Part shown: in pieces, positions 54,601 to 62,584 of the stretch
How the letters are laid out: each line of letters starts with the position of its first letter
Position numbering within the stretch: position 1 is the first letter of the stretch
Source: JAZMZS01 sp045120955
GTDB taxonomy: Bacteria; Bacillota; Clostridia; Oscillospirales; CAG-272
Assembly: GCA_045120955.1 (NCBI GenBank)
Contig: JBGVFH010000048.1
Coordinates: 1-64,000 of the forward strand
Direction of reading: 5' to 3'
Length of the DNA: 64,000 bases
The notes under the pieces: generated by a model
Told to the model about the DNA's origin: nothing
Database searches by the model: none
Seen by the model: only the letters and a program-made list of their open reading frames with translations
Position numbers and translations under genes: made by a program

Positions 54601-56439
54601 ATGTTTTCATCCAATCTATTAAAATCTGTCAGCCGTCCCGGAAGATACAGCGGCGGCGAGTACGGACAGATCATAAAAGACAAAAACAAAATAAAACTGC
54701 GTTGGGCATTTTGCTTTCCGGATACATATGAGATAGGTATGTCTAATCTTGGCATGAAGATACTCTACGGTGTGCTCAACCAAATGCAGGATGTGTGGTG
54801 TGAGCGTGTTTTTGCTCCGTGGCATGATATGGAGGAGAAGATGCGTGAAAACTCCATCAAGCTCTTCGCTCACGAAAGCAGAGACGAGGTGCGCCTATTT
54901 GACATCGTATCTTTTACATTGCAGTATGAGCTTTGTTACTCAAATGTTGTCAATATGCTTGACCTTGCCGCAATTCCTCTTCTTTCAAGTGAAAGAGGCG
55001 AGGAGTATCCGATCGTTATAGGCGGAGGACCGTGCTCATATAACGCAGAGCCTGTGGCTGATTTCTTTGATATTATATCCATCGGCGAGGGCGAAGAGTC
55101 TTTGCCTGAGCTTGTGCGCTTATATATTGATATGAAGGAGCAGGGCATATATACAAAGAAAGAATTTTTGCACAGAGCCGCAAAGATAGAGGGCTTTTAT
55201 GTTCCGTCTCTTTATAAAGTTGAGTATAACGACGATAATACGATAAAGGCTGTTGATGCAATATATGATGATATTCCGAAAAAGATCAGAAAGCGCATTA
55301 TAAAGGATCTTGACAAGGTTTATTTCCCCACAGAATCTTATATGCCGTACATAGAGACTGTTCAGGACAGAATTACACTTGAGGTCTATCGAGGATGCAT
55401 AAGAGGCTGTCGTTTCTGTCAAGCGGGCATGGTCTACAGACCTATCAGAGAGAAGTCTCCTGAGGTTTTGTGCGAGCAGGCAAAAAAAATGTACGAAAAT
55501 ACAGGATATGATGAAATATCCATGTGTTGTCTCAGTATCAGTGACTACAGCCGTGTTGACGAGCTTACCGATATGCTGCTGGAGTGGACAGATGATGAAA
55601 TGGTCAGCTTGTCCTTGCCGTCGCTTCGTGTTGACAGCTTTACAAAAGAGCTGATGGACAAGGTTTCAAGCGTCCGCACAGGCGGTATAACCTTTGCACC
55701 CGAGGCAGGCACCCAGCGCATGAGAGACGTCATAAACAAGTGCGTTACGCAAGAAGACCTCATCAGAGCTGTAAATGTGGCTTTCTCTGCTAAAAAAACA
55801 TCTGTAAAGCTCTATTTTATGGATGGACTTCCGACCGAGACAAAAGAGGATATCGCAGGAATTGCCGCACTTGCCAAGAATGTTATAGAGGCATTTTATC
55901 AAAATCCCGAGCATAACAGAATGAAGGCGCCGCTTGTAACTATCAGTGTTGCTTGCTTTATTCCAAAACCGTTTACACCTTTCCAATGGGAAGCTCAGGA
56001 TACGATAGAAATGCTTGACGAAAAGCAGGAATATCTCAAGGACTGCATTACAGACAGAAAGATAAGATATACTTATCATGACAAACTGGTTTCGCGTCTC
56101 GAGGCAGTTTTTGCAAGAGGCAGCCGTCTTTTGACACCTGTACTCATAGAAGCGCAAAAGATGGGGATCAAGTTTGATGCGTGGGACGAATGCTTTGATT
56201 ATGATAAATGGATGCTTGCTTTTGAAAAATGCGGAATTGACCCTGCGTTTTACGCAAACAGAGAAATACCCGAGGATGAGATACTCCCTTGGGATATCAT
56301 AGACTGCGGCGTTACAAAAAAGTTTTTGCTAAACGAGCGGCATAAGGCATATCAGGCAAAGACGACCGAAAACTGCCGAGTAAAATGCAAGGGCTGCGGA
56401 GCTGCATCATTCGGAGGTGAACGTACATGCTGCAAATGA
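54601..56439 (+). CDS. TIGR03960 family radical SAM protein
   Basis: The 612-residue protein has an N-terminal B12-binding-like region (WAFCFPDTYEIGMSNLGMKILYGVLNQ, EYPIVIGGGPCSYNAEPVADFFDIISIGEGE) and a radical SAM core with YRGCIRGCRFCQAGMVYRP (Cys near 266, 270, 273), then AGTQRMRDVINK and YFMDGLPTETKEDI. The C-terminus carries a cysteine cluster (CRVKCKGCGAASFGGERTCCK). The family is almost always paired with the TIGR03936 gene that follows and overlaps by 13 bases. The substrate is unknown; tRNA or rRNA modification has been suggested by context in the family. Confidence 0.9.
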   Translation: MFSSNLLKSVSRPGRYSGGEYGQIIKDKNKIKLRWAFCFPDTYEIGMSNLGMKILYGVLNQMQDVWCERVFAPWHDMEEKMRENSIKLFAHESRDEVRLFDIVSFTLQYELCYSNVVNMLDLAAIPLLSSERGEEYPIVIGGGPCSYNAEPVADFFDIISIGEGEESLPELVRLYIDMKEQGIYTKKEFLHRAAKIEGFYVPSLYKVEYNDDNTIKAVDAIYDDIPKKIRKRIIKDLDKVYFPTESYMPYIETVQDRITLEVYRGCIRGCRFCQAGMVYRPIREKSPEVLCEQAKKMYENTGYDEISMCCLSISDYSRVDELTDMLLEWTDDEMVSLSLPSLRVDSFTKELMDKVSSVRTGGITFAPEAGTQRMRDVINKCVTQEDLIRAVNVAFSAKKTSVKLYFMDGLPTETKEDIAGIAALAKNVIEAFYQNPEHNRMKAPLVTISVACFIPKPFTPFQWEAQDTIEMLDEKQEYLKDCITDRKIRYTYHDKLVSRLEAVFARGSRLLTPVLIEAQKMGIKFDAWDECFDYDKWMLAFEKCGIDPAFYANREIPEDEILPWDIIDCGVTKKFLLNERHKAYQAKTTENCRVKCKGCGAASFGGERTCCK

Positions 56440-57143
56440 TAAAGGACATTCCGCCTCTGGTAACTCCGAGAAAGATACGAATCAAATTCGCAAAAGGCGG
56501 GGATCTGATATATATTTCGCATCTTGACCTTAACAGAACGATGACTCGTGCGATAGTCCGTGCCCGTATTCCCGTCAAATATACGGAGGGCTTCAATCCC
56601 CGTCCAAAGCTTGTTTTTGCAACACCTCTGTCGGTAGGATGTGCGAGTGAGTGCGAGTATCTTGATATCAAGATAGACAGGGAAATGTCCTGCGATGATA
56701 TAAAGGAAAAGCTCTCAGCACAAGTGCCGAGCGGTATTGACATTTTGGATGTGTACGAGCCTGATACAAAATTTACGGATATACTTTATTCTCTCTATGA
56801 AATAAAAATAAAGGACAGTCAAATATCCGAGAGTGCAGGGGACAAAATAAAGCGTGCTTTTGAGCAGAGCGAGCTTGTCATCACCAAACGCTCAAAGAGC
56901 GGTGACAAGGAGGTAAACATACTTCCTTACATCAAGGAGCTTGATATATCGGGCAAAGGCGCCGAGATTGTCATCAATACAAAGCTGTGTGTTTCCAGCG
57001 CAGATTTTTTAAATCCCGAGTACATTGTCAGCATTGCCTATGATAAGGCAGGACTTTCAAATGATAATTATTCTATGAGTGCGGGATACAGCATAGTCAG
57101 AAAAGCTCTGTTCTTAGCTGACCTAACGACAAATTTCAGATGA
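56427..57143 (+). CDS. TIGR03936/DUF2344 radical SAM-associated protein
   Basis: The 238-residue protein starts RKIRIKFAKGGDLIYISHLDLNRTMTRAIVRARIPVKYTEGFNPRPKLVFATPLSVGCASECEYLDI, the DUF2344 hallmark. A GGAGGTG site inside the previous gene precedes its ATG, giving a 13-base overlap and coupling. It probably works with the TIGR03960 protein in one modification system. The usual downstream rplU-rpmA genes are absent. Confidence 0.9.
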   Translation: MLQMIKDIPPLVTPRKIRIKFAKGGDLIYISHLDLNRTMTRAIVRARIPVKYTEGFNPRPKLVFATPLSVGCASECEYLDIKIDREMSCDDIKEKLSAQVPSGIDILDVYEPDTKFTDILYSLYEIKIKDSQISESAGDKIKRAFEQSELVITKRSKSGDKEVNILPYIKELDISGKGAEIVINTKLCVSSADFLNPEYIVSIAYDKAGLSNDNYSMSAGYSIVRKALFLADLTTNFR

Positions 57144-57175
57144 ACAAGCGTTATCGAAAGAAAAGCGCCTCTCAA

Positions 57176-57224
57176 AAAATAAGCATCTGCCGAAAAGTAT
57201 TTTTGGCAGATGCTTATTTTTTTG
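57176..57224 (+). terminator. Intrinsic terminator after the TIGR03936 gene
   Basis: A 15-bp stem AAAATAAGCATCTGCC/GGCAGATGCTTATTTT followed by TTT; strong on the plus strand. Confidence 0.9.
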
Positions 57225-57244
57225 TTACCGAAAATCGTTTTGTA

Positions 57245-57273
57245 TTGGAGAGAAAATTTTTTTATCATATAAT
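57245..57273 (+). promoter_or_regulatory. Promoter for the Amidase_6 gene
   Basis: TTGGAG (57245-57250), 17-base spacer, TATAAT (57268-57273). Confidence 0.55.
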
Positions 57274-57303
57274 AAAAACAAAACTGTTTTTCATGGAGGA
57301 TTT

Positions 57304-57852
57304 ATGTTAGTAACAGCTGAATATAACCGAGAACACGCACTTGAATATGCACAAAAGTGGGCGCTTGAGCGAAACCCCCTTTTCATTGACTATGAAGGGC
57401 TTGGGGGAGATTGCACAAGCTTCGCCTCTCAGGTGCTTTATTCAGGAACGTGCAGAATGAATTTTACTCCTGTTACGGGATGGTATTTTATAACGGATGC
57501 GCAGAGAAGCGCATCATGGACAGGTGTTGAGTTTCTTTACAGGTTTATTACAACAAATTCGGGTGTAGGTCCGTACGGGAGGGAGGTTTTTGCTGACGAG
57601 GCTTTGCCGGGTGATATAATCCAGCTCTCAAACGCACAAGGAGATTTTTATCACACCCTTGTAATTATCGGCTCTGAGAACGGTGAATTTAAAATAGCGG
57701 CTCACAGTGAGGATTCATATGACAGGGCACTTTCAACATACAATTACACAGGTCTGAGATATATACACATTGACGGAGTAAGATACGACGTCTCAATTCC
57801 GAATGCATGTTTTAATGACTTGCTCGGCGGCGTAAGTTTAGGAATTGTTTAG
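57304..57852 (+). CDS. Amidase_6 (putative amidase domain) protein
   Basis: The 182-residue protein matches the CHAP/NlpC-like Amidase_6 domain: YNREHALEYAQKWALERNP, catalytic Cys in LGGDCTSFASQVLYSG near residue 37, WYFITDAQRSASWTGVEFLYRFI, PGDIIQL and His in YHTLVIIGSE near 118. There is no signal peptide, so it may act inside the developing spore or after lysis, as other members in spore formers do. GGAGG precedes the ATG. Confidence 0.85.
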   Translation: MLVTAEYNREHALEYAQKWALERNPLFIDYEGLGGDCTSFASQVLYSGTCRMNFTPVTGWYFITDAQRSASWTGVEFLYRFITTNSGVGPYGREVFADEALPGDIIQLSNAQGDFYHTLVIIGSENGEFKIAAHSEDSYDRALSTYNYTGLRYIHIDGVRYDVSIPNACFNDLLGGVSLGIV

Positions 57853-57873
57853 AAATCATTAATTTATCTATGC

Positions 57874-57902
57874 TTGACATATATATAAAATAAAAGTATA
57901 AT
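57874..57902 (+). promoter_or_regulatory. Consensus sigma-A promoter for the rRNA-methylase-like gene
   Basis: TTGACA (57874-57879), 17-base spacer, TATAAT (57897-57902); both hexamers perfect. Confidence 0.85.
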
Positions 57903-57935
57903 ATATAAGACATTGAAAACGATCGGAGGTCTGCT

Positions 57936-58493
57936 ATGGTAGATTTACTCGAACTACAAAAATCATTTATATTACAGCATTTGCATGAGGGAGATATAGC
58001 TGCTGACTTTACTATGGGCAACGGTCACGATACCGAGTTTCTGTGTAGATCCGTAGGAGAAAAGGGGCACGTATACGCTTTTGATATACAGCAAAAGGCG
58101 CTCGACTCAACCAAAGAGAGACTGCACGCGGCAGATCTTTTAGACAGAGCCACTCTTATACTTGACTCACACTCAAATGCGGCAAAGTATATCGACAAAC
58201 CGCTCAAGGCATCAATGTTCAATCTCGGGTATTTGCCCGGCAGCGGAAAAAAAGAGATAACAACGATGAGAGAGACCACACTCCCTGCGGTTGAGTTTGC
58301 GATAGAACAAACCGCACCTGACGGCATTGTTCTCATTGCTGTTTACCCCGGACACGAGGAAGGGGATGCGGAAGGAAAAATGCTGTATGAAAAGCTCGGA
58401 ACATATCCCAGATACAAGATCTGTTGCTCAATTTTCAGAATTCTCAATTCTCCCACGTCCCCATATTTTTATATTGTAGAAAAAAAGGGATAG
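57936..58493 (+). CDS. YtqB-like SAM-dependent rRNA/tRNA methyltransferase
   Basis: The 185-residue Rossmann methyltransferase has motif I AADFTMGNGHDTEFLCRSVGEKGHVYAFDIQ (SAM binding), FNLGYLPGSGKKEITT and LIAVYPGHEEGDAEG. These match the rRNA_methylase family that includes YtqB; the tRNA position modified is not certain. GGAGG precedes the ATG. The VanY-type gene begins 3 bases after its stop. Confidence 0.88.
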   Translation: MVDLLELQKSFILQHLHEGDIAADFTMGNGHDTEFLCRSVGEKGHVYAFDIQQKALDSTKERLHAADLLDRATLILDSHSNAAKYIDKPLKASMFNLGYLPGSGKKEITTMRETTLPAVEFAIEQTAPDGIVLIAVYPGHEEGDAEGKMLYEKLGTYPRYKICCSIFRILNSPTSPYFYIVEKKG

Positions 58494-58496
58494 GTT

Positions 58497-59867
58497 ATGA
58501 ATAATAATATTAATAACAGAAAAGTAAACCCCGATGCTGACAAACAAAGACTGCAAGCGAGGAGAAGAGCAAAACACGACAGGCATCAAGCTTTTCTCGG
58601 AGGCTTTTTGTTGTTTATGATTTTTTTTGTCACTATTATTGTAATAACCGTAATATGTATCGGATGCAGTCACAACTATACGGAACCTGATGACTCGCAG
58701 GATGCGGTTACTGTAGATTACGGGAACGGGACTATAGAGAAAAATGCATCAATGTCAACATATCTTGTTGACGGGGCTTTTTATATTAATTTTACCGAGC
58801 TTTCTCTCAGATGTGAGATGGTGATAACCGGAAGTGACACAGTACAAACCTTTACCTATAAAACGGATGACGATCGGGAATATATTACTTTCACCGCCGA
58901 CTCCGACATTGCCGTTATAAACGGAGTAACGGTGCAAATGCCGTACAAGGCACTTTTGCGTACTACCGATATGTGGATAAGTGCCGATTTTGTCGAAAAC
59001 TGCGTAAACGGTGTAACGGTAAACTACAACAGCAATTCGAACATTCTGAGTGTTAAACGTGATGAAATGAATGCAAGCACCCCTCAAAACCCGATATATG
59101 AGAAAATAAGCTTCATATATAACAACAGCCGTCCGATAGATACAATAACTGACAACGGCGCCGCTTCGGGAGATGTGACGACTTCCGCCAATACTGCTGT
59201 CACGACAGATACCAATGTTACGCAAACACCGACATATACCTTTAAGGCAGACCTTGATGCATACGAAGAGTATATGAACCCCAAAAACAAGGATGATTAT
59301 CTCATACTTGTAAATAAAGACAATATGATAACCGACGAATATGTGCCGGAAAAGCTTACGCTTGTGTACGGTGCTTCGGGAACGGCTGCAAAATATAAAA
59401 TGACATATGTGGCTGCAATGGCTTTTGAAGCAATGGTGAAAGAAGCAAAAGCGAACGGATATTCGGTAGTTGCGAAAAGCGGTTACCGTTCTTACAGTAC
59501 ACAGCAGGCGCTTGTTGAAGGATATACCAACCAATATATGAGTGAAGGGCTTACCTACGAGCAAGCATATGCAAAAACTCTGACAGACACAGCTCTTCCC
59601 GGTGCAAGTGAGCATCAAACCGGTCTTACGATGGACGTAAATGACATACATGAGCGCTTTGGGGATACACCGACAGGGCGCTGGCTGGCAGATAACAGCT
59701 ACAAATTTGGGTTTATTCTCAGATATCCCGAGGATAAAGAGGATATAACGGGTATAGTTTACGAGCCATGGCATTTCAGATATGTAGGAAGATATCATGC
59801 AGAGGCGATGAATGAGCTTGATATGTGCCTCGAGGAATACGTAGAATATCTTAAGAAAAATAGCTGA
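58497..59867 (+). CDS. VanY-type D-Ala-D-Ala carboxypeptidase, membrane-anchored
   Basis: The 456-residue protein has a basic cytosolic N-terminus, one transmembrane segment (AFLGGFLLFMIFFVTIIVITVICIGC, about 32-57), a beta domain similar to copper amine oxidase N-terminal repeats (about 70-190), a Thr/Asn linker, and a VanY domain. That domain has VAKSGYRSYSTQQALVEGY, the zinc motif SEHQTGLTMDV near 371 and EPWHFRYVG near 423. It trims D-Ala from peptidoglycan stem peptides. It is probably cotranscribed with the upstream methyltransferase. Confidence 0.92.
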   Translation: MNNNINNRKVNPDADKQRLQARRRAKHDRHQAFLGGFLLFMIFFVTIIVITVICIGCSHNYTEPDDSQDAVTVDYGNGTIEKNASMSTYLVDGAFYINFTELSLRCEMVITGSDTVQTFTYKTDDDREYITFTADSDIAVINGVTVQMPYKALLRTTDMWISADFVENCVNGVTVNYNSNSNILSVKRDEMNASTPQNPIYEKISFIYNNSRPIDTITDNGAASGDVTTSANTAVTTDTNVTQTPTYTFKADLDAYEEYMNPKNKDDYLILVNKDNMITDEYVPEKLTLVYGASGTAAKYKMTYVAAMAFEAMVKEAKANGYSVVAKSGYRSYSTQQALVEGYTNQYMSEGLTYEQAYAKTLTDTALPGASEHQTGLTMDVNDIHERFGDTPTGRWLADNSYKFGFILRYPEDKEDITGIVYEPWHFRYVGRYHAEAMNELDMCLEEYVEYLKKNS

Positions 59868-59880
59868 AAAATTGTTGAAC

Positions 59881-59918
59881 AAAAAAAGGAAGGCATTAAA
59901 TCGATGCCTTCCTTTTTT
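59881..59918. terminator. Bidirectional terminator between the VanY gene and glyS
   Basis: A 15-bp stem AAAAAAGGAAGGCAT/ATGCCTTCCTTTTTT with a 7-base loop; T runs on both strands. Confidence 0.93.
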
Positions 59919-59937
59919 GCTAAGAAAATATGTTGGA

Positions 59938-61329
59938 TCAGAACATAATGCGCTTTTCAATATACGCCTTTACGTCTTCGATCTTTATTCTTTCCTGCTC
60001 CATTGTGTCTCTGTCACGAACCGTAACGCAACCGTCTTCAAGAGAGTCAAAGTCATATGTAATACAAAGAGGTGTGCCGATCTCGTCCTGTCTGCGATAT
60101 CTCTTACCGATAGAACCCGTCTCGTCAAAATCAATGTTAAAGCTCTTTGACAGCTCATCATAAAGCTCGGATGCTTTGTCTGAGAGCTTCTTTGACAAAG
60201 GAAGCACAGCAGCCTTGAAGGGAGCAAGTGTTCCATGAAGTCTGAGCACAACTCTTGTGTCGCCCTCGGAAAGCTCTTCTTCGTCATATGCATCAACGAG
60301 CAGAGCAAGCGCAACTCTGTCAGCTCCGAGTGAAGGCTCAACAACATAGGGGATATACTTTTCGTTGGTTTCGGGATCAAAGTATTCCATAGACTCGCCG
60401 CTGTGATTTGCGTGCTGAGTAAGATCATAGTCGGTTCTGTCAGCAACACCCCAAAGCTCGCCCCAACCGAACGGGAAAAGATACTCGAAGTCTGTTGTAG
60501 CCTTTGAGTAGAAGCAAAGCTCCTCGGGAGAGTGGTCGCGGAGTCTGAGATTTTCCTTTTTCATTCCGAGAGAATAGAGGAACTGCTCGCAGTAATCCTT
60601 CCAGAAATGGAACCATTCAAGGTCGGTTCCGGGCTTGCAGAAGAATTCGAGTTCCATTTGTTCAAATTCTCTTGTTCTGAATGTGAAGTTACCGGGTGTG
60701 ATCTCGTTTCTGAAGGATTTACCGATCTGGCATACGCCGAAGGGGAGCTTCTTTCTTGTTGTACGTTGAATGCTCTTGAAGTTGACAAATATACCCTGAG
60801 CTGTCTCGGGACGAAGGAAAAGCTCGCTTGTTGAGTCCTCTGTAACACCCTGATATGTCTTGAACATAAGATTGAATTTTCTTATATCGGTAAAGTCTCC
60901 TGAGCCGCATGAAGGGCAGGCGATCTTATTTTCCTTGATGTAGTCCGCCATTTCCTGATTTGACCAACCTGCAGGATTTACGTCAAGGTTGTTTTCAGCC
61001 GCATAATCCTCAATGAGCTTGTCGGCTCTGTGGCGTGTTTTACATACCTTGCAGTCCATAAGCGGGTCGGAAAAACCGCCGACATGACCGGAAGCTACCC
61101 AAGTTTCGGGATTCATGATGATAGCACTGTCAAGACCTGTATTGTATTTGCATTCTTGAACGAATTTTTTCCACCAAGCCTTTTTTACGTTATTCTTAAA
61201 CTCAACTCCGAGAGGACCGTAGTCCCATGAGTTTGCAAGACCTCCGTAGATTTCAGAGCCGGGGAAGATAAAACCTCTGTTTTTGCATAGGCCTGTGATT
61301 TTGTCCATTGTCTTTTCGGAATTGTTCAT
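59938..61329 (-). CDS. glyS: Glycyl-tRNA synthetase (alpha-2 type)
   Basis: Class II synthetase. The 463-residue product is the single-chain eukaryote-like form: [82 protein letters not shown], and [15 protein letters not shown] (motif 3). It ends with the anticodon-binding domain. CAGGAG precedes the ATG. It follows the LCP-like gene by 45 bases; no T-box is visible, so it may share that promoter. Confidence 0.97.
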   Translation of the reverse strand: MNNSEKTMDKITGLCKNRGFIFPGSEIYGGLANSWDYGPLGVEFKNNVKKAWWKKFVQECKYNTGLDSAIIMNPETWVASGHVGGFSDPLMDCKVCKTRHRADKLIEDYAAENNLDVNPAGWSNQEMADYIKENKIACPSCGSGDFTDIRKFNLMFKTYQGVTEDSTSELFLRPETAQGIFVNFKSIQRTTRKKLPFGVCQIGKSFRNEITPGNFTFRTREFEQMELEFFCKPGTDLEWFHFWKDYCEQFLYSLGMKKENLRLRDHSPEELCFYSKATTDFEYLFPFGWGELWGVADRTDYDLTQHANHSGESMEYFDPETNEKYIPYVVEPSLGADRVALALLVDAYDEEELSEGDTRVVLRLHGTLAPFKAAVLPLSKKLSDKASELYDELSKSFNIDFDETGSIGKRYRRQDEIGTPLCITYDFDSLEDGCVTVRDRDTMEQERIKIEDVKAYIEKRIMF

Positions 61330-61374
61330 TTTCTGCTCCTGTATTTTGTTTCATGTATTTTTGACATGATTATT

Positions 61375-62370
61375 TTATCTGTAATTTGAAAATTTGCTTA
61401 TCGCTGATGAAATGTTCGGCATAAAGCACAAAATACCGTTGTTTGTTTTGTAATTTCCGGGGTATGATATTTCAACGATGTTTCCGGAATTGTACGCATA
61501 TAAAAGCTCCGACAGAGAATTTATGGCGGTGATATTGACCGTGGTATCGACCTTGCTCGATGAAGAACGGTGAAGCGCCACCACATCTATTCTGTATATT
61601 CTGTTTGTGATCTTCGACATTATATTTTTTATAAGCGAGATGAGCATCTGAGATCTCTGCGCCGTGTTGGTATACCCTTGATAGTCAAGCAGTTTTATAA
61701 TATCTTCTCCCTGTATAGTCTTGCTTCCTGCGGACAACACAATATTATCGCCGTCTTTAATGTCTACAGGTACATTGTATGAGACACCGCTGATGTATTC
61801 GACTATATATGACACATCCTCAAGATCGTAGATAGAGTAGTAGTCGATATCAAAGCCGGTGATAGCGGATATTTTCTTCACCAAAAAAGTAACTCCGAGA
61901 TCACGATATATATCGTTGAGTGTGACCTGTTGCCCCTTTACAGTCAGGGTAAGTGAAGCGGGCAAATATGTGTAAGTATACTCGTTTTTTGCCGAGTTTC
62001 CGCGCATGATAATAAAGTCTGTGGCTTCAATTTTTTTTGAGCCTATCGAATCGACCGATAGAGAAACGCTCTTTTCGTTCTCCGGGTATCTCGCAACATC
62101 ATAGGCGTTGAAGTTGCCTGCCTCGGAGGGTCTGTAGTTTGTATTTATCAAAAGCATCGAGAAGGTGTCAGAGGCTACCACGGTAGGGTCAGTCGAATCA
62201 TTGTTGTTTTCGCCGTTTTCATCTGCATTTTGTTGGGGGGTATCTGCCGAAATTCCGAATACAGGCCCGAGACATTCAACAAGTATACCGCTTGCGTAAT
62301 AAGCAGCCGTGCCGAAAACGGCACCGGATAAAAGCAGAGTTATAATAAAGTTTCTGAGTGAACGCAGCAT
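61375..62370 (-). CDS. LytR-CpsA-Psr (LCP)-like membrane protein, degenerate
   Basis: The 331-residue protein has one N-terminal transmembrane segment (LRNFIITLLLSGAVFGTAAYYASGIL) and an extracellular domain resembling LCP proteins: TDFIIMRG, LNDIYRDLGVTFLVKKISAITGFDIDYYSIYDLEDVSYIVEYISGVSYNVP, IQGEDIIKLLDYQGYTNTAQRSQMLISLIKNI. In active LCP phosphotransferases the corresponding segments carry Arg/Asp residues (RTDT, R-x-R); here they are mostly replaced. It is therefore likely related but possibly inactive. The start at 62370 has GGACGGGAT upstream. Confidence 0.6.
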   Translation of the reverse strand: MLRSLRNFIITLLLSGAVFGTAAYYASGILVECLGPVFGISADTPQQNADENGENNNDSTDPTVVASDTFSMLLINTNYRPSEAGNFNAYDVARYPENEKSVSLSVDSIGSKKIEATDFIIMRGNSAKNEYTYTYLPASLTLTVKGQQVTLNDIYRDLGVTFLVKKISAITGFDIDYYSIYDLEDVSYIVEYISGVSYNVPVDIKDGDNIVLSAGSKTIQGEDIIKLLDYQGYTNTAQRSQMLISLIKNIMSKITNRIYRIDVVALHRSSSSKVDTTVNITAINSLSELLYAYNSGNIVEISYPGNYKTNNGILCFMPNISSAISKFSNYR

Positions 62371-62418
62371 TATCTTATCCCGTCCTTTCAAGAAAGTATA
62401 AAAACCTACTATTTGAGT

Positions 62419-62447
62419 ATTATACAACATTTCTCAGACATTTGCAA
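62419..62447 (-). promoter_or_regulatory. Sigma-A promoter for the LCP-like gene and glyS
   Basis: On the minus strand: TTGCAA (62442-62447), 17-base spacer, TATAAT (62419-62424). Confidence 0.7.
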
Positions 62448-62495
62448 TAGACACTTTGTAAAAACAGCTTTTTATGAAAATATATTTTTTAGGTA

Positions 62496-62524
62496 TTGTT
62501 TTATAAGATAAAATGTTATATAAT
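62496..62524 (+). promoter_or_regulatory. Promoter for the MutS-like ATPase gene
   Basis: TTGTTT (62496-62501), 17-base spacer, TATAAT (62519-62524). Confidence 0.5.
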
Positions 62525-62584
62525 ATACAAATAGAGCTTGTTTTCGAATATAAGAGGTTAACTCTCAAAATAAAAGAGGTTTTT

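Noticed and set aside
58755..59960. A 401-codon open frame antisense to the VanY-type gene
   Set aside because: The plus-strand frame has clear VanY motifs and a membrane anchor; the antisense frame is a compositional shadow that also runs through the terminator.
61330..61374. T-box leader for glyS
   Set aside because: The gap to the upstream gene is 45 bases and has no T-box-like sequence.
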